Of a DNA stretch of 7,636 nt, positions 5,618 to 7,636 are shown one piece after another. Source of the stretch: Nocardioidaceae bacterium (GTDB taxonomy: Bacteria > Actinomycetota > Actinomycetes > Propionibacteriales > Nocardioidaceae); contig JACCUS010000316.1 of NCBI GenBank assembly GCA_013811715.1, positions 1 through 7,636 of the forward strand. The letters run 5' to 3'. The notes beneath the pieces are model-generated. The model was not told where the DNA came from. It did no database searches and saw only the letters and a program-made list of their open reading frames with translations. Position 1 is the first letter of the stretch; the number at the start of each line of letters is the position of its first letter. A program made the translations under genes and the position numbers.

Positions 5618-6603
5618 GCAACCCCGTCTTCGACGACGCGTGGGGCGAGGTCACCGACCCGGTTGCAGCGGGGCTGAAGGTCGTCGCACTGGGAGGAGGC
5701 CACGGGCTTGCCGCCAGCCTGAGCGCGCTGCGGACATTCTGCACCGACCTCACGGCGGTGGTGACGGTCGCCGACAACGGCGGCTCCTCGGGCCGGTTGC
5801 GCCAAGAGTTCGGCGTGCTACCACCGGGCGACTTGCGGCAGGCGCTCGCGGCGCTGTGCCGTGACGACGAGTGGGGGCGCACCTGGGCGCAGCTGCTGCA
5901 GCACCGGTTCGAAGGCGGCGGCGACCTGCACCACCACGCGGTGGGGAACCTGCTGATCGTCGCGCTGTGGGAGCTGTTGGACGGGCATGTCGAGGGCCTG
6001 GACTGGGTCGGCAGGTTGCTCGGTGCGCAAGGCCGGGTGCTGCCCATGGCCGCCGTACCCATCGACATCGAGGCACAGGTGCGAGGCGCCGACGCCGAGC
6101 GTCCGAACGAGCTGGAGCGGGTGCAGGGGCAGGTGCAGGTCGCCAGCACCTCAGGCTTGGTCGAGTCGGTCGAGCTCATGCCCGCCGACCCGCCGGCGTG
6201 TGCGGAGGCGCTGGAAGCCGTCCATGCCGCCGACTGGGTGATCTTGGGTCCGGGGTCGTGGTACACGAGCGTCCTCCCGCACCTGCTGGTGCCCCAACTG
6301 AGGGCAGCCTTGACCAAGACCTCGGGCCGCCGTTGCGTGACGCTCAACGTCACCGCACAAGACGGGGAGACAGACGGTTTCACTTCGAGCACATATTTGG
6401 AAGTATTGGCCCTTCATGCTCCCGACCTACAGATCGACGTCGTGTTGGCGGACACGTCAGGTGTGGTGGATATGCCGATGCTGGAAGAGACAGTGCACGG
6501 ACTTGGCGCTGAGCTGGTCATCGCTGACGTTGCCGCGGCCGACGGGTCGCCGCGTCACGACGTGACCCGGCTGGCCGCCGCCTACGCGGGGATCCTCCGA
6601 TGA
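5614..6603 (+). CDS. yvcK: YvcK / CofD-like family protein (gluconeogenesis factor)
   Basis: This cytoplasmic protein has a CofD-like Rossmann fold. Orthologues (B. subtilis YvcK, mycobacterial CuvA) bind UDP-sugars and are needed for growth on gluconeogenic carbon sources and for normal cell-wall synthesis. The 329-residue length is typical. Motifs in order are VVALGGGHGLAASLSALR (23-40), VTVADNGGSSGRLRQEFG (50-67), LPPGDLRQALAAL (69-81), HHAVGNLLIVALWE (107-120), ILGPGSWYTSVLPHLLVP (210-227) and TLNVTAQDGETDGF (243-256). The start is ATG at 5614, overlapping the rapZ stop as ATGA. An in-frame ATG at 5506 would add 36 unconserved residues inside rapZ and is not used. Codons around 6376-6420 (GGT ACT ACA TAT TTG GAA GTA TTG) are unusually A/T-rich for this genome, but the protein there is normal. 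Confidence 0.97.
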   Translation: MSNPVFDDAWGEVTDPVAAGLKVVALGGGHGLAASLSALRTFCTDLTAVVTVADNGGSSGRLRQEFGVLPPGDLRQALAALCRDDEWGRTWAQLLQHRFEGGGDLHHHAVGNLLIVALWELLDGHVEGLDWVGRLLGAQGRVLPMAAVPIDIEAQVRGADAERPNELERVQGQVQVASTSGLVESVELMPADPPACAEALEAVHAADWVILGPGSWYTSVLPHLLVPQLRAALTKTSGRRCVTLNVTAQDGETDGFTSSTYLEVLALHAPDLQIDVVLADTSGVVDMPMLEETVHGLGAELVIADVAAADGSPRHDVTRLAAAYAGILR

Positions 6604-6623
6604 CGGCGCAACAACGTATGGCT

Positions 6624-6645
6624 GCCGAACACCCTGGCCTTCGGC
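6624..6645 (+). other. Small hairpin between yvcK and whiA
   Basis: GCCGAA (6624-6629) pairs perfectly with TTCGGC (6640-6645) around a 10-base loop. It lies 20 bases after the yvcK stop and ends 5 bases before AGGA at 6651-6654, the likely ribosome binding site of whiA. It lacks a U-tract. It could tune whiA translation or mRNA processing, or be chance in G/C-rich DNA. Confidence 0.3.
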
Positions 6646-6662
6646 GTGGCAGGATCGGCCTC

Positions 6663-7636
6663 ATGGCAATGACCGCACAGCTGAAGGCCGAGCTGGCAAC
6701 TGCCAACGTCACCAAGTCGTGCTGCCGCAAGGCCGAGGTCTCCTCGATGCTGCGGTTCGCCGGCGGGCTGCATATCCAGAACGGCCGAATCGTCGTCGAG
6801 GCCGAGCTCGACACCGGCGCCGCTGCGCGACGACTGCGCCGGGACATCTTCGAGATCTATGGCCACCACTGCGACGTCGTGGTGGTCAGCGGTGGCGGGC
6901 TGCGGAAGAGTGCCCGCTACGTCGTCAGGGTGGTCAAGGACGGTGAGGCACTGGCCCGCCAGACGGGCCTGCTCGACACTCGCGGCCGCCCCGTCCGCGG
7001 GCTTCCGCCACAGGTGGTGGGTGGTTCCGGCTGTGACGCGGTGGCGGCATGGCGCGGCGCCTTCCTCGCCCACGGGTCGCTGACCGAGCCCGGGCGGTCG
7101 TCGGCGCTCGAGGTCACCTGCCCCGGCCCGGAGGCGGCGCTGGCGTTGGTCGGCGCGGCCCGTCGGCTGCGGATCTCCGCCAAGGCGCGGGAGGTGCGCG
7201 GAGTCGACCGCGTCGTGATTCGCGACGGTGACGCCATCAGCGCTCTGCTGGCTCGGCTCGGCGCTCATGAGTCGCTGTTGACCTGGGAGGAGAGGCGGTT
7301 GCGACGTGAGGTCAGGGCGACGGCCAACCGGCTGGCGAACTTCGATGACGCCAACTTGCGGCGCTCGGCGCGAGCGGCGGTGGCTGCGGGGGTTCGGGTG
7401 GAGCGGGCGCTGGAGATACTCGCCGACGAGGTGCCGGATCACCTGAAGCTCGCGGGGGCGCTGCGGATCGAGCACAAGCAGGCGAGCCTCGAAGAGCTCG
7501 GTCAGCTGCATGATCCGCCGCTGACGAAGGACGCGATCGCGGGTCGCATCCGCCGGTTGCTGGCGATGGCCGACAAGCGCGCGCAGGAGCTCCGTATCCC
7601 TGACACCGAGTCCTCACTCAGCCCCGACATGCTCAC
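6663..7636 (+). CDS. whiA: WhiA, sporulation/cell-division transcription regulator (3' end cut by window)
   Basis: WhiA is a DNA-binding regulator. In Streptomyces it acts with WhiB to trigger sporulation septation; in non-sporulating Gram-positives it influences cell division and chromosome segregation. 324 residues are visible (last complete codon 7632-7634) and no stop is reached. Family length is about 325-330, so only a few residues are missing. The N-terminal half is the degenerate LAGLIDADG homing-endonuclease-like domain: CCRKAEVSSMLRFAGGLH (20-37), EAELDTGAAARRLRRDI (46-62), GLPPQVVGG (113-121) and WRGAFLAHGSLTEP (130-143). The C-terminal helix-turn-helix region carries ATANRLANFDDANLRRSA (219-236), HKQASLEELG (271-280) and DPPLTKDAIAGRIRRLL (284-300). 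The start MAMTAQLKAEL at 6663 matches the usual family start and has AGGA 8 bases upstream. In-frame ATGs at 6600 (overlapping the yvcK stop), 6618 and 6669 are alternatives. Confidence 0.97.
   Translation, partial: MAMTAQLKAELATANVTKSCCRKAEVSSMLRFAGGLHIQNGRIVVEAELDTGAAARRLRRDIFEIYGHHCDVVVVSGGGLRKSARYVVRVVKDGEALARQTGLLDTRGRPVRGLPPQVVGGSGCDAVAAWRGAFLAHGSLTEPGRSSALEVTCPGPEAALALVGAARRLRISAKAREVRGVDRVVIRDGDAISALLARLGAHESLLTWEERRLRREVRATANRLANFDDANLRRSARAAVAAGVRVERALEILADEVPDHLKLAGALRIEHKQASLEELGQLHDPPLTKDAIAGRIRRLLAMADKRAQELRIPDTESSLSPDML

Noticed and set aside
6451..6455. GACAC as a WhiA binding site upstream of whiA (autoregulation)
   Set aside because: The pentamer occurs many times in the window, including inside uvrC, rapZ and whiA coding sequence, so a single copy inside yvcK is not informative.
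1..7636. Insertion sequences, CRISPR arrays, tRNA/rRNA, phage or toxin-antitoxin genes
   Set aside because: No transposase motifs, spaced repeat arrays, cloverleaf-like sequences or small toxin/antitoxin pairs were seen; gene order is that of conserved chromosome.

Overview
The window is high-GC chromosomal DNA from an actinobacterium. Codon third positions are strongly G/C-biased. The gene order uvrC-rapZ-yvcK-whiA, the near-canonical actinobacterial WhiA (start MAMTAQLKAEL, TLANFDDANLRR-type core) and the Arg-type Walker A of RapZ all point to Actinomycetes. I cannot name a genus from the sequence alone.

Layout: (1) 1-563, the C-terminal ~186 residues of UvrA (+), ending in a lysine/alanine-rich basic tail. 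(2) 670-1164, a small Tat-exported Rieske [2Fe-2S] lipoprotein (+) with its own candidate promoter and a good ribosome binding site. (3) 1165-1253, a short convergent gap almost filled by a long imperfect hairpin, a likely bidirectional terminator. (4) 1254-2537, a 427-residue TPR-type protein (-) resembling the TTC38-like family. (5) 2538-2711, a 174-bp divergent promoter region with a 7-bp inverted repeat, candidate minus-strand -10/ECF-type elements, and a TAGGGT box placed as for a leaderless uvrC message. (6) 2712-7636, a tightly packed plus-strand operon: uvrC, rapZ and yvcK joined by 4-bp ATGA overlaps, then whiA, which runs off the window only a few residues from its expected end.

How the genes fit together: UvrA and UvrC are the damage-recognition and dual-incision proteins of nucleotide excision repair. 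RapZ, YvcK and WhiA form the conserved Gram-positive trio linked to nucleotide/metabolite sensing, cell-wall and central carbon homeostasis, and developmental/cell-division gene control. The Rieske lipoprotein and the TTC38-like protein sit between uvrA and uvrC and have no known role in repair.

Most of the window is conserved core genome. I see no mobile element, CRISPR array, tRNA or rRNA. The least understood parts are the TTC38-like protein with its clustered invariant-looking histidines, its promoter region, and the Rieske lipoprotein. No clearly new multi-gene system is visible.
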